Below, in pieces: positions 1 through 11,394 of a stretch of 64,000 bases of DNA. Source of the stretch: Nitrincola sp. (GTDB taxonomy: Bacteria > Pseudomonadota > Gammaproteobacteria > Pseudomonadales > Balneatricaceae); the NCBI GenBank assembly GCA_021208565.1, contig JAJOJN010000121.1:49075-113074 (forward strand), in the 5' to 3' direction. A program made the translations under genes and the position numbers. The notes under the pieces are model-generated. The model saw only the letters and a list, made by a program, of their open reading frames with translations. It ran no database searches and had not been told where the DNA came from. Position 1 is the first letter of the stretch; each line of letters starts with the position of its first letter.

Positions 1-920
1 ATTATGGTTATAGGTTTAGGCTTAGCACCGATCGCTGTAAATATGGCGATGGGCAAAGCAGGCGATGGTAGCTTTGAAATCTACCCTTATCAGGACGCTA
101 TCATTGTTGCGATGATTGCGTTGGTAACTACAGGTGCCGTAGCTGTTTTTGCACGAGGAATCTTTCGTCTCTTGCCGATTCTTTGCGGTGTGGTGGTGGG
201 TTATATCGCCGCTTGGTTTATGGGTATGGTTGATTTGACGCGTGTTCACGATACTCCGGTGATTGCGATGCCTGCGTTCGTGATGCCCGAGTTTCATTGG
301 CAAGCGATTCTCTTTATGGTGCCTGTGGCGATAGCGCCTGCCATAGAGCACGTGGGCGACATGCTGGCGATTAGTAATGTCACCGGTAAAGATTATGTGA
401 AAAAGCCGGGTCTTCATCGAACCTGTTTGGTGATGGTGTGGCGACTTCTGCAGCAGCCATGTTTGGCGGCCCACCAAATACCACCTACTCAGAAGTCACC
501 GGCGCGGTAATGTTGACCAAGGCATTCAACCCAATCATTATGATTTGGGCGGCGGTATTTGCGATTTTACTGGCCTTTATTGCTAAATTTGGCATGTTGC
601 TGCAAACCATTCCTACACCTGTGATGGGTGGGATTTTGATTCTGCTATTTGGTTCTATCGCTGCGGTGGGAATGAACACCTTGATCAAAGCGAAAGTTGA
701 TATGGCAGCTCAGCGTAATCTAGTGATTGTTGCTACGGTATTGGTGTTTGGTATCGGCGGAATGGCGATAGGTGAAGGGGCGATGAGCTTACAAGGTGTT
801 AGCTTGTGTGGTGTGGTGGCGATCATTCTTAACCTGATTTTACCTCATGCTGATACAGATAATGATCTGCATGTGGAGCAGGAAGTGGTTGAGGATCTTG
901 TTAAACACGCTCGCGATTGA
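1..920 (+). CDS. uraA: Uracil/xanthine permease (NCS2 family), 5' truncated by window edge; one frameshift near 424
   Basis: ORFs 4..510 and 438..920 join as ...KKPGLHRTLFGDGVATSAAAMFGGPPNTTYSEVTGAV... if one C is restored at 'cgaacctgttt'; NCS2 motif retained. Confidence 0.85.
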
Positions 921-953
921 TGATACAATTGCAGTTTTTTAAAATAAAGCTAT

Positions 954-983
954 AAAAAACCCGCTAAAATTAGCGGGTTTTTT
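954..983. terminator. Bidirectional intrinsic terminator between convergent uraA and ppa
   Basis: AAAAAACCCGCTAA-AT-TTAGCGGGTTTTTT perfect inverted repeat with A/T tracts on both sides. Confidence 0.85.
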
Positions 984-996
984 GATTTAATATCAA

Positions 997-1533
997 TTAC
1001 TTGTTGCTTGCTTCATAGGCGGCGACTGATTCCACAATCGCTTTACGAGCAGCCTCTGCATTTGACCAGCCTTCGACTTTAACCCACTTGCCAACTTCGA
1101 GCTTCTTGTAGTTTTCGAAGAAGTGAGCGATGCGGTCTTTGGTGAGCTGGGGTAGATCGTCAATATCATTGATGTCGCCGTAGGCTTTTGACAGCTTCTC
1201 GTGTGGAACTGCAACCAGCTTAGCGTCTTCACCTGCCTCGTCAGTCATATTCAGAATGCCGACAGGACGGCAGCGAACAACCGAACCAACTGCAACGGGG
1301 TAAGGCGTAATGACCAGTACATCTAAAGCGTCGCCATCGTCAGCTAAAGTGTTGTTGATGTAACCATAGTTGGCAGGGTAAAACATCGGTGCCGCCATAA
1401 AACGGTCAACAAACACGGCATCAGAGTCTTTGTCTATCTCATATTTTACGGGAGAGCTTTCAGCTGGGATTTCGATGATGACGTAGATATCGTTAGGCAG
1501 ATCTTTGCCTGAAGGTACGTTTACAAAGCTCAT
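997..1533 (-). CDS. ppa: Inorganic pyrophosphatase
   Basis: [45 protein letters not shown]...; start placed at internal ATG of ORF 997..1605. Confidence 0.93.
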   Translation of the reverse strand: MSFVNVPSGKDLPNDIYVIIEIPAESSPVKYEIDKDSDAVFVDRFMAAPMFYPANYGYINNTLADDGDALDVLVITPYPVAVGSVVRCRPVGILNMTDEAGEDAKLVAVPHEKLSKAYGDINDIDDLPQLTKDRIAHFFENYKKLEVGKWVKVEGWSNAEAARKAIVESVAAYEASNK

Positions 1534-1658
1534 GGAATGATTCCTGTAATGACAGTTAAGTTGAAAACAAAAAAAATTGTGCTTTCTACATTTTAAAGTG
1601 CTCACCTGCCAGGTGCTATTCGACTAAGGGTCAGACAAGCAAGCACATTGGACCGGAA

Positions 1659-2636
1659 TTAGTTTTTTTCGCGTTGATGGTAGTCCATCAATACTTGAAC
1701 CTCTTCACGAGATCCCAGTGCGATAGAGACGCGCTCGTGAATGTGTTGAGGCTCAATCTCCATAATCCGTCCATAGCAGGTAGATGAAAGGCCGCCAGCT
1801 TGTTCAATCAACATGCTCATGGGATTTCCTTCGTACATCAGGCGAAGCTTACCTGGCTTATCCGGATTTCTAGAATCCCACGGATAACTAAACATGCCGC
1901 CACGGGTTAGAATGCGATGCACTTCAGCCACCATTGAGGCAATCCAGCGCATATTGTAATTTTGCTGTCTTGGACCATCCGCACCCTGTATCAAATCTTG
2001 AATGTATTTTTGCATGGCGGGTTCCCAGTAACGCTGGTTTGACATGTTGATGGCAAACTCTTTTGTCGTCGGAGGGATGGTGACGTCTTCATGGGTCAAT
2101 AGGAAGTCACCGGTGTGAGCCAGGGTGAACATGTTCACGCCGTCACCCGTGGTAAGTGCTAAGACGGCATGTGGGCCATAAAGAACATAGCCCGCGGCCA
2201 GTTGTTGAGTTCCCGGCTGAAGAAAGAGTTGATCACTATCCGCATGCTCGCCAGGTGGTACTTCCAGAATGGAGAAGATGGTACCTACTGAAACATTAAT
2301 ATCGATATTGGAAGATCCATCTAAGGGGTCAAAGGTCACCAAAAAACGACCTTCAGGGTTGCCAAACACGGCGTGATCTTCCTCTTCCGAAGCAACGCCA
2401 CGAACCAATGGATTATCCAATAGGACTTTTTTCAACACTTCATTGGCGATGATGTCGAGTTTTTTCTGAGTTTCACCTTGAACATTGGTGTTATCAGAGA
2501 TACCTAACACACCTGAAAGTTCTCCTTCGCGCAGTTGCAGTGCGATCTCTTTACAGGCAAGCATAAGTGTATCGATTAACTCAATCAGTTCAGAGTCAAT
2601 TTTTTTGTGTTTAAGAAAGTTACTCAGAAGTTGCAT
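1659..2636 (-). CDS. fbp: Fructose-1,6-bisphosphatase class 1
   Basis: 325 aa ORF with FDPLDGSSNIDINVSVGTIFSI and GGMFSYPWDSR...KLRLMYEGNPMS motifs. Confidence 0.93.
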   Translation of the reverse strand: MQLLSNFLKHKKIDSELIELIDTLMLACKEIALQLREGELSGVLGISDNTNVQGETQKKLDIIANEVLKKVLLDNPLVRGVASEEEDHAVFGNPEGRFLVTFDPLDGSSNIDINVSVGTIFSILEVPPGEHADSDQLFLQPGTQQLAAGYVLYGPHAVLALTTGDGVNMFTLAHTGDFLLTHEDVTIPPTTKEFAINMSNQRYWEPAMQKYIQDLIQGADGPRQQNYNMRWIASMVAEVHRILTRGGMFSYPWDSRNPDKPGKLRLMYEGNPMSMLIEQAGGLSSTCYGRIMEIEPQHIHERVSIALGSREEVQVLMDYHQREKN

Positions 2637-2842
2637 GACGGGCTCAATCCTCGGCGAACGTTACTGGCTAGTGTTGGTCTATTCCTGACAACTGGCGCGA
2701 TTGTACGCGAAAAACGGGGCAAATGCACAAATTCTCATCAGGAAAAGAGTCCATCTTCTATCAAGAGTGATGAACTTCAATCGCTAAACAGATGACATTA
2801 AAACTGATATGATTTAGCACATTTTTTGTGGATGGTTGCAAG

Positions 2843-4217
2843 GTGCATATACATATTTTAGGTATCTGTGGAACCTTTATGGGTTCCTTGGCGATTTTAG
2901 CGAGAGAAGCCGGTCATCATGTCACGGGTTCTGATTTGAATGTTTATCCTCCCATGTCGACTCAGTTGGAGTCGCAGGGGATCGAACTTATTCAAGGCTA
3001 CGACCCAGAGCAACTGAATCCTGCACCTGATTTGATCATTGTCGGAAACGCTATGACGCGCGGAAATCCTTGTGTTGAGGCGATGTTGGATAGAGGATTG
3101 CCTTACACGTCAGGGCCACAGTGGTTACATGATCATATTTTGCCAGGTCGTTGGGTGCTTGCGGTAGCCGGCACTCATGGAAAAACCACCACCTCCACCA
3201 TGTTAGCGTGGATACTCGATCAAGCGGGGTATGTCGCCGGGCTTTTTAATTGGCGGCGTTCCACAAGGGTTTGATCGGTCGGCTCGACTCGGGTCTACGC
3301 CATTTTTTGTCATCGAAGCGGATGAATATGACACCGCATTTTTTGATAAGCGCTCAAAGTTTGTCCATTATCAGCCGCGCACGCTGATAATGAATAATCT
3401 TGAATTTGATCATGCCGATATTTTTCCAGATCTGGCGGCTATACAGCGTCAATTTCATCACGTGAACCGTATTTTGCCATCCAGTGGTCAGGTGATTTTT
3501 CCTCAAGGTGTGACGGCCTTAGAAGAGGTCATTCAGATGGGTAGTTGGAGTCATCAAGTCAGAACAGGCTTGAATGATCAAGGTGAGTGGTCAGCTAAGC
3601 TTATACATGAGGATGGTTCGGCTTTCTCTGTTTGGCATCAAGGTCAACTTGTTGGCGAGGTGTCTTGGGAATTGACGGGTGAGCATAACGTGATGAATGG
3701 TTTAAACGCCTTGGTGGCCGCTCGACATGTTGGCGTCCTTCCCGAGCAGGCGACACAGGCGTTAAGCCAGTTTGCGGGTGTCAAGCGCAGAATGGAGCGA
3801 TTGGGTTGCGTAGGTGGTGTAACAGTGTATGACGATTTTGCTCATCATCCGACTGCCATTGAAACGACGTTAAAGGGCTTGCGTGCATCTTTGGGTGATG
3901 CGAAGCAAGTATTTGCCGTGATAGAGCCTCGTTCCAACACGATGCGTCTAGGTGCTCATCAGCAACGCTTGGCTGAATCTACGCAACTGGCTGATAAAGT
4001 GTTTTGGTATCAACCGCCTGGCATGAATTGGTCACTTGAAAAGGTTGCTCAGCGCTCCTTGGCACCTGCGAGAGTGTTCGAAAGTCTAGAGGATTTAATC
4101 GAGCAGTTGGCGCTTCAGGCGCAACCTGACACCCATATTGTTGTCATGTCCAATGGAGGCTTTGGGGGTATACATCAAAAGCTTCTAAGAGCCCTAGCAG
4201 TTAAATCGGAGAAATAA
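2843..4217 (+). CDS. mpl: UDP-N-acetylmuramate:L-alanyl-gamma-D-glutamyl-meso-diaminopimelate ligase (Mpl); frameshift near 3238
   Basis: [30 protein letters not shown] and [14 protein letters not shown]; ORFs 2828..3274 and 3231..4217 join with one G removed at 'gtcgccgggcttttt'. Confidence 0.9.
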
Positions 4218-4219
4218 GC

Positions 4220-4846
4220 ATGGCAACTGATTTCAATGGACGTATCACCCTGGCGATTACAGGAGCGTCGGGTGCACAGTATGGCCTTCGTTTACTGGAA
4301 TGTCTGGTAAAGGCCAGGTATCAAGTGATGGTGCTGATTTCTAAAGCCGCGCAAGTCGTAGTGGCGACAGAAACTGACTATCGATTGCCGGGTACTCCAG
4401 AGGCTCAACAAGCTTATTTACAGCAGTTGTTTTCTGCCGAAGCAAACCAGATCTTGGTTTTTGGTCGTGAACAGTGGATGGCACCTGTGGCATCAGGTTC
4501 GGGTGCTCCTGCCTCCATGGTGGTCTGTCCATGTAGTACGGGCACCTTATCGGCGATAGCTACGGGCGCGAGTAATAACCTGATTGAGCGCGCTGCTGAT
4601 GTGGCTTTAAAAGAGCGCCGCCAATTGATTCTGGTGCCCAGAGAAGCACCTTTTTCAACCATACATCTGGAGCATATGCTTTCGCTGTCGCGTCAAGGGG
4701 TGGTGATTCTGCCGGCCGCACCCGGTTTTTACCACAAGCCTCAGTCAGTCGAAGAGATGATTGATTTTGTCGTGGCTCGAATTCTTAACCAGTTACATAT
4801 TGATCAAGCCCTGATGCCTCGTTGGGGAGAGGAATTTTTGAAATGA
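4220..4846 (+). CDS. ubiX: Flavin prenyltransferase UbiX
   Basis: [21 protein letters not shown] ... [39 protein letters not shown]. Confidence 0.92.
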   Translation: MATDFNGRITLAITGASGAQYGLRLLECLVKARYQVMVLISKAAQVVVATETDYRLPGTPEAQQAYLQQLFSAEANQILVFGREQWMAPVASGSGAPASMVVCPCSTGTLSAIATGASNNLIERAADVALKERRQLILVPREAPFSTIHLEHMLSLSRQGVVILPAAPGFYHKPQSVEEMIDFVVARILNQLHIDQALMPRWGEEFLK

Positions 4847-5532
4847 TAAGGCTTTTGGCTTTAGATACATCATCAGACGCCTGTTCAGTTGCTCTGATGC
4901 AGGGCGATGAGTTGATTGAGCGATTCGTTGTAGAACCGCGTCGTCATACTCATCTACTGTTACCTATGGTGGATGAGCTGCTGGCCAGTGCCGAAGTGTC
5001 ACTTAACTCGCTTGATGCGATCGCCTTTGGTCGAGGTCCAGGATCTTTTGCGGGCATTCGCATTGCCACTGGAGCCGCGCAGGGTTTGGCATTGGCTGCT
5101 GATTTGCCATTGATTCCAGTGTCGACCTTGAGTGCTCTAGCTTATGGTGTGCTGAAAAAGTCACCCGAAGTGTGTGTTTTGGCGGCCTTGGATGCACGCA
5201 TGGATGAGGTCTATTGGTCAGTCTGTGAGTCTGACGGTGTAGGTGTGAGGATCCTTCAAGCGGAGCAAGTAGGTTCTCCTATAGATGTTCATCTTGAGTC
5301 GTATAAAAAGCCTGTGATTGCTGTGGGGACAGGGTTAAATTATCGTGATGCATTTCCCGAATCGACAGGTTGCGTCATTCAAACTGCGGATCCAACATGT
5401 TATCCTCACGCATCAGAAATGTTGGCACTTGCCGCCATCGATTTTCATCAAGGCAAGGTTTTTACCCCAGAGACAGCTCAGCCCATTTACCTTCGTGACA
5501 ATGTGGCTTGGAAGAAAAAGGATCAACAATGA
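4843..5532 (+). CDS. tsaB: tRNA threonylcarbamoyladenosine biosynthesis protein TsaB
   Basis: [47 protein letters not shown]...[22 protein letters not shown]. Confidence 0.92.
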   Translation: MIRLLALDTSSDACSVALMQGDELIERFVVEPRRHTHLLLPMVDELLASAEVSLNSLDAIAFGRGPGSFAGIRIATGAAQGLALAADLPLIPVSTLSALAYGVLKKSPEVCVLAALDARMDEVYWSVCESDGVGVRILQAEQVGSPIDVHLESYKKPVIAVGTGLNYRDAFPESTGCVIQTADPTCYPHASEMLALAAIDFHQGKVFTPETAQPIYLRDNVAWKKKDQQ

Positions 5533-6349
5533 ATGTAAGCGAATGGATTCAAGTAGCCGTTCTGGCACTGATTCAAGGATTGTCAGAGTTTTTACCCATT
5601 TCCAGCTCAGCGCACCTCATTTTGCCAGCCCAAGTGTTAAATTGGGAAGATCAGGGCTTAGCTTTTGATGTGGGTGTCCATCTGGGCACGCTGGTCGCGG
5701 TACTCATCTATTTTCGGCAAGATATCAAGCAGATGTTTCTCGCTTGGATTCAGTCAATACAGGGCGTGCAGAGTCCTGAAGGTACCCTCAGCTGGTTGGT
5801 GATCATAGGAACGCTTCCGGCAGTGATTGCTGGCGCACTTTTTGTAGGGTTAATTGAAACCTGGGGGCGATCTATTTTAGTGATCGCCTCAACCACTTTG
5901 ATTTTTGCAGCCGTCATGGGTTGGGCCGACATCAAGCGGACCGAGCAGCGTGAACTCAAGCAGATTAATATGAAGGATGCGATCTGGATAGGCTTAGCAC
6001 AGGCGTTGTCGATTATTCCCGGGACATCTCGTTCTGGAGCAACCATCACCATGGCTTTGCTCTTAGGTTTTGATCGTGCCTCGGCTGCGCGCTTCTCATT
6101 TTTACTATCGATCCCCGTGACCTTTGGCGCTGTGTCATGATGACGACTCGCGTGACGTCAGGTGAGAGTGTTTTGCCTTTGCACATGTTATTTGCGGGTG
6201 CTGTGATTGCTGGTGTCAGTGCCTGGTTGTGTATCCACTTATTTCTTAAATGGATTGCGAAGATTGGTATGATGCCCTTCGTGATCTATCGTTTGATTTT
6301 GGGTGTCATCTTGTTGTTGATCTATTTTAATTTGCCTGGACTGAGTTAG
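5529..6349 (+). CDS. uppP: Undecaprenyl-diphosphatase UppP (BacA); frameshift near 6132
   Basis: [21 protein letters not shown] and [35 protein letters not shown]; ORFs rejoin with GG restored at 'ggcgctgtgtc'. Confidence 0.9.
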
Positions 6350-6353
6350 TAGG

Positions 6354-7146
6354 GTGGGTCAAGCCTTAACTTTAGCCTGTGTATGGCAAGACGAGTCAGT
6401 CCAAGCGCGAGCCGAATTGTTGGCGCAAGAGTTGAGTTTGCCTGTTATGATATGGCTACAGCGAAGCAAACTGATCTGGCTTATCAGCTGCTATTGACTC
6501 CAGAGTGTCTTGCCATTCAGCCCTGTGGCAAAGAGGCGTCTGGTCCTATCTGGGTTGATTTTGTGGGTGGAGCTGTAGGTCATCGTCGGCAGTTCGGTGG
6601 TGGTCAAGGGCAAATGATTGCTAAGGCCTGTGGAGTCAGCAAAGGAATAAGACCCAGAGTTGCGGATGTCACAGCAGGGCTAGGGCGTGATGCTTTTGTG
6701 TTGGCAAGTCTTGGTTGTCATGTCGAGATGGTCGAGCGTTCAGCAATCATTTATCAGCTGCTAGTTGATGGTATTCAACGAGGTCTACAGCATCCTGAGA
6801 TTGAACCTATTCTAGCTCGAATGCATTTAGAAAATACTCAAGCTTTGCAGTGGCTAAAGAAAAATGCTGAATTGATCGAAGAGCAGCGACCCCAGGTGGT
6901 GTATCTGGACCCGATGTTCCCACACCGGGAAAAATCAGCCTTGGTTAAAAAAGAGATGTTGATTTTTCGGGATTTAGTAGGTGCAGATGAGGATGCGGAT
7001 TCGCTGCTCAGTGCTGCTTTAGAAGCAGCGGTTTGTCGTGTGGTGGTAAAGCGTCCTCGAAAAGCGCCTCATTTGATGCAGAGAGTACCCTCCTATCAGT
7101 GCAGGGTAAAAGCAGCCGTTTCGATATCTACACACTCAAAAACTGA
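6354..7146 (+). CDS. rsmJ: 16S rRNA (guanine1516-N2)-methyltransferase RsmJ; frameshifts near 6442 and 7099
   Basis: ADVTAGLGRDAFVLASLGCHVEMVERS ... VVYLDPMFPHREKSALVKKEM; upstream frame ALTLACVWQDESVQARAELLAQELSLPV joins YDMATAKQTDLAYQLLL; downstream joins RFDIYTLKN*. Confidence 0.85.
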
Positions 7147-9481
7147 CGTGATCATTTAAAGGGTTTATCGCGAGCCCTTTAGCAATTAGCCAGTCATTCG
7201 CACTTTGAATCAGTATGCTCGGAAAGAGTTTGTCCCCTAATCTTAAAACGTTGTCGAGTGGTCGTGAAAGTGAAAGCTTTTCAGAGTCGCCTGTCAGTAT
7301 GTCCTGTTCAATAAGCTGATCGGTAATCCCTTCAAAAACTCGGCGATCAGCATACTCTGGTGCGGCATAACCGTAATAAATGTGTAGATGAAGGGCGAGT
7401 TCTCTCGTTGTTTCAAGTAACTCCACTTCGGAGGCTTGCTGTAATCTGGTCATCACCAAAATTAAAAGGTACTGACGCAGCAACACCGGTTCAGCGAGGC
7501 GTATGAGATGTTCAGCGAGTGGATTTAGCTTTCGGTCATTCAGTGAGAGAAGGTGATGCTTTTGAAGTTGCTCACGAACCTCATGAATCAACTCTAAATC
7601 TTGATTTGAAAGCGGGTTAGGTAAGTTAAGCTCAGCACGAATATAGGGATAAAGTGCCCGAATAAGGCGTGTTTGAGTGCTGACTCCCGATGATGCCAGT
7701 CGACGGTTAAATAGTAGTATTAATCCAGGTAGGATTAATTTGTGCGTCAGCATGTTTCGATAAAAGGTGAGTTCCGCCGCTTGATCAGCCGATAGGGCCA
7801 GTGCGTTCTTACCTCGGCTAATTTGCTGACGTTTTTCTGCTTCATTAATCCAGTCTTGAGTGTTTCCTTTAGGCAGTTCAACTCCTAAATCTGTCAATAA
7901 CGCCATCAGTGTATCGAGTTGCGTAATGAGATCGGTTTCACGCATCTTTTGATGAGGTGCAGAGAGCATTAAGCTTGCTATTAGCGACATTTGGGAAGCG
8001 CTAAATGCTTGGTTGATTCTTTCAATAATCTCTCGACCTATGATGGGGGCAACTGGAGGACCATCAGAGTCGAGTTGAGCTTTATTGAGTTTAAGTATTT
8101 CGCCAAAACTAATACTGACTTCACCATATCGCTGAAATAAAATGCGCAGTGATTTAAGTGTGTCGAGTAAGTTCTCCTTGGACTTTTGTCCGCCGGAGAG
8201 TTCTCTCTGATAGCTTTGGCTTTCAACCAGTCGATCATAGCTAATCGAAACAGGAATCAGTGCCAGCGGTTTTTCAGGTGATTGTTGCCAGGCTTCCAAT
8301 GTCATTTTAAGCAAGCCCGCTTTAGCGCTGAGTAATCGCCCACTACGGCTACGTCCACCTTCAATGAAGTACTCTATGCTGTGCCCGCGATGAAGCATTA
8401 GGGTTAAATAAGCTCTGAAAATGGTGGCGTATAAAGGGTCATCTTTAAAGCTGCGACGCATAAAGATGGCCCCGCCTCGTCTAAGGATGCCGCCAACAAC
8501 TGGAATATTTAGATTATCACCTGCCGCAACATGCGGAACCATTAATCCATGGCGATAGAGCAACCACGAAAGCAGAATGTAGTCCAGATGGCTTCTGTGG
8601 CAAGGAAGGTAAACGAGGCTATGGGTTAAGGCGGTTTGTTGAATCTTGTCTAATCCATGTAAGTTAATACGGCTAAAGAGTCGATAGAGCAAGAAGTGGA
8701 TCAGATGATTTAAGATTTTGGCGGTGGAGGGGTTAAAGTCCGCAACAATGGCGTCTATGGCCTCTTCTGCTTTTTTTTCCGCTTGCTGAGTCGTTAAACC
8801 CCGTCGTAGCGCTGTTTCCGTGATGGCTTTTTTGACGTTAGGTGATGCTAATACCTCATTCATCAGAGTGCGGCGGTGCGAGAGATCGGGGCCTAAAATG
8901 GCTTGGCGACACCGTTGAAAGTGAGTTCGCAACACCCAAACTGCTCGACGAGCAATTTCTGCATCACTTAATGAGGATTGCATTAGATCTTTTAAGATCA
9001 GCGGTTCATCGATACGCAGCAGTGTGGATCGACCATTAATGAGCAGCTTAATCACTCGTGTGAGATGGCTGTTGTTACTCCAGCTCTCCATGAGCGCCGA
9101 CTTAAGAAGCGGTTGTTGAGCGTGAGGAAGATGCCCTGCTAGTACCATAACGGGTTGCAGCTTGAAGGGTTTATCAGGGTTTTCTCTTTGAGCGGCAACA
9201 AGCGCTTCTATGCGGAGTCGAAAGCTTTCAGTGCTTGGATCGCTCACCGCTACAATCTGCTCAGGTTTGTAACGAATATTGAGTGAATCCAAACGGTTCT
9301 CAAGAATCAATTTGTCAGCCGTAAAGGGTTTTTCTAAAACAAACAAATGATCTTCATCTTCGATAAGCTCTCCACTTCCGGAAATGCGCTCTCGAATCAT
9401 CCATTTTAATATCCGTTTATAAATTCGTTTTTTGATATTCATTTGTTGTTTAGTAATGGGGCGGCGGTTGGTTGTTTTCAC
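7136..9481 (-). CDS. plsB: Glycerol-3-phosphate 1-O-acyltransferase PlsB
   Basis: 781 aa; YLPCHRSHLDYILLSWLLYRHGLMVPHVAAGDNLNIPVVGGILRRGGAIFMRRSFKDDPLY and EYFIEGGRSRSGRLL. Confidence 0.92.
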   Translation of the reverse strand: MKTTNRRPITKQQMNIKKRIYKRILKWMIRERISGSGELIEDEDHLFVLEKPFTADKLILENRLDSLNIRYKPEQIVAVSDPSTESFRLRIEALVAAQRENPDKPFKLQPVMVLAGHLPHAQQPLLKSALMESWSNNSHLTRVIKLLINGRSTLLRIDEPLILKDLMQSSLSDAEIARRAVWVLRTHFQRCRQAILGPDLSHRRTLMNEVLASPNVKKAITETALRRGLTTQQAEKKAEEAIDAIVADFNPSTAKILNHLIHFLLYRLFSRINLHGLDKIQQTALTHSLVYLPCHRSHLDYILLSWLLYRHGLMVPHVAAGDNLNIPVVGGILRRGGAIFMRRSFKDDPLYATIFRAYLTLMLHRGHSIEYFIEGGRSRSGRLLSAKAGLLKMTLEAWQQSPEKPLALIPVSISYDRLVESQSYQRELSGGQKSKENLLDTLKSLRILFQRYGEVSISFGEILKLNKAQLDSDGPPVAPIIGREIIERINQAFSASQMSLIASLMLSAPHQKMRETDLITQLDTLMALLTDLGVELPKGNTQDWINEAEKRQQISRGKNALALSADQAAELTFYRNMLTHKLILPGLILLFNRRLASSGVSTQTRLIRALYPYIRAELNLPNPLSNQDLELIHEVREQLQKHHLLSLNDRKLNPLAEHLIRLAEPVLLRQYLLILVMTRLQQASEVELLETTRELALHLHIYYGYAAPEYADRRVFEGITDQLIEQDILTGDSEKLSLSRPLDNVLRLGDKLFPSILIQSANDWLIAKGLAINPLNDHVSF

Positions 9482-9656
9482 CTAGTGGTTGTCCTTCACT
9501 AAGCTCTTTTATTTTTTGATTTAGATGATGCAGCATGCGTGACATTTTATCTAGTTCTATCTCTTGTCTCGCCAGCGCATCACTGAGTTGGTCGATAGCG
9601 GCTTCTTGAAAGGCTACCCTGGATTGTAGATTTTGTAATGCCTCTTGGTCGTTCAT
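9450..9656 (-). CDS. slyX: SlyX family protein
   Basis: 68 aa coiled coil MNDQEALQNLQSRVAFQEAAIDQLSDALARQEIELDKMSRMLHHLNQKI...; C-terminal PPPHY typical of SlyX. Confidence 0.85.
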   Translation of the reverse strand: MNDQEALQNLQSRVAFQEAAIDQLSDALARQEIELDKMSRMLHHLNQKIKELSEGQPLGENNQPPPHY

Positions 9657-9857
9657 GATCGTTTAATGCTCACTAAAAATGGTACAAAAGTATAGATTAT
9701 GGGTATCTTGCCGATAACGCATTGAAAAAAAATCGCTAAATAATATATACCTACTTGTTTGGTGGCTTATGGAAGTGTGCATAACAGAATGGATCCAAGC
9801 CCCGGCTGCCATAAGACTATAATTAATCTGTTGTGAAAAGTGAAAGAGATAAGATAT

Positions 9858-10310
9858 ATGAGTGGTAATCAATTGATAAAAGTTGTTGTTTTTGCAGTTA
9901 TTGTGGCTGTTCTAGTTGGCGTAGCTAACTATTTTTCGGATGGTAGTTTACCGGTAGTAATAGCGGTTGCGTTTGTGATTACGACCATTTCGGGATTTTT
10001 ACTGAGTGTTCCACCAGCAAATGCTCAGATGGGAATGGGCGCTGATGGGTATGCCGATGATCTAGATGATGAGGATGACTATGCGCCGAATGGTCAGGAT
10101 GATCGTGAAACGGGTAGTGTTAAGTGGTTTAATGTTTCTAAGGGTTTTGGTTTTATTACCCGTGAAAATGGTGATGATGTATTTGTACATTTTAGAAACA
10201 TTCGTGGAAGAGGTCATCGTTCTTTAAATGAAGGGCAAAAGGTTAAGTTTCACGTACGTGAAAGTGATAAAGGCCTTCAAGCGGAAGATGTATCGATTAT
10301 GAGGACTTGA
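9858..10310 (+). CDS. Membrane-anchored cold-shock domain protein
   Basis: N-terminal hydrophobic segments, acidic linker [16 protein letters not shown], then [52 protein letters not shown]. Confidence 0.85.
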   Translation: MSGNQLIKVVVFAVIVAVLVGVANYFSDGSLPVVIAVAFVITTISGFLLSVPPANAQMGMGADGYADDLDDEDDYAPNGQDDRETGSVKWFNVSKGFGFITRENGDDVFVHFRNIRGRGHRSLNEGQKVKFHVRESDKGLQAEDVSIMRT

Positions 10311-10364
10311 GTCACATGACAAGTGATTAGCTTTTGAAATGATCACTGTTGAGTGAAGTCTAGA

Positions 10365-10401
10365 CAAACAAAACGGCTGCCATTGGCAGCCGTTTTGTTT
10401 G
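10365..10401. terminator. Bidirectional intrinsic terminator
   Basis: CAAACAAAACGGCTGCC-ATT-GGCAGCCGTTTTGTTTG, 17-bp perfect stem between convergent genes. Confidence 0.88.
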
Positions 10402-10406
10402 ATGGC

Positions 10407-11225
10407 TCATGATCTAGGGGGTGTACAGCGGGGAGCTTTTCCTTGTCGGCGAGCATTTTCAAATGTTTGCATGGCGTTAGGCATAGCGTCTTGAAGGGTT
10501 CGGATACGTGTCCCATGTCCAGGGTGTGTGGATAAAAATTCGACAGGACTACTACCTGCCTTTTGACGCATATTTTCCCAGAGTTGAATACTTTCACGGG
10601 GATCGAAGCCTGCTCTAGCCATGAGGTCTAGTCCGATCAGGTCGGCTTCAATTTCATGTTGTCGGGAAAAGGGTAAAAGAATACCCACCTGTGCCCCTAA
10701 CCCTAGTGCCGCTAACATGCGTTCATCTGTGCCGCCTTCAGTTGCCAAGGCGACAGAGGCCAGTGCTAAGCCCATCTGAGTTGCAAATTGCGCGGAGGCT
10801 CTTTCATTGCCATGCCGTGCTTGCACGTGACCTATTTCATGGCCGATTACCGCGGCCAGTTGGTCAGGGGTGGTCGCCACATTCAGCATACCTCTGTGTA
10901 CGCCAATTCTCTGTCCAGGTAATGCAAATGCATTGGGTGTTTCATCAGCAAAGACGACAACTTCCCAGTTATTTGGTGTGCCGCTGACCGCAATCAGCGC
11001 ATCGGATACGCATTGCACATACTGTTGCGTGGGACGATGGTTATAAATTTTCTCTTGCTCCTTCATCTGAGCAAAAGTAGCTTGCCCCATGCTGGCCATT
11101 TGCGATTCACTAAACATGGTTAATTGAGAACGACCTGTCGGCGAGGTCGCGCAGCCAGAGAGTAAAAGCAAACCCAAAATTATGCATAACACAAGGATGG
11201 TTTTGGTGGAAAGTTGATGCGGCAT
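10407..11225 (-). CDS. M48 family zinc metallopeptidase, lipoprotein
   Basis: lipobox LLLLSGCATSPTGR; HExxH motif VIGHEIGHVQARHGNERASAQ. Confidence 0.88.
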   Translation of the reverse strand: MPHQLSTKTILVLCIILGLLLLSGCATSPTGRSQLTMFSESQMASMGQATFAQMKEQEKIYNHRPTQQYVQCVSDALIAVSGTPNNWEVVVFADETPNAFALPGQRIGVHRGMLNVATTPDQLAAVIGHEIGHVQARHGNERASAQFATQMGLALASVALATEGGTDERMLAALGLGAQVGILLPFSRQHEIEADLIGLDLMARAGFDPRESIQLWENMRQKAGSSPVEFLSTHPGHGTRIRTLQDAMPNAMQTFENARRQGKAPRCTPPRS

Positions 11226-11394
11226 GGCAAGATCCTGTTTAAACGATCATCAAAGAAGTCTGTTGAAATTATCAATATCTTAGCTGACTCTAATCTGAAT
11301 CGGAATCCGATAACTGGAGCCTAAGGGTTTCGATTAGTAGCCGATTGCACTATTCTTACGGGCTTATTGTTATCTGGGTCAAAATAAGGTTTTT

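Noticed and set aside
22-477. Antisense ORF 22..477 (-)
   Set aside because: Opposite uraA coding sequence, low-complexity His/Arg-rich, no recognisable domain
10343-10597. ORF 10343..10597 (-)
   Set aside because: Overlaps the strong terminator and the M48 protease gene in another frame
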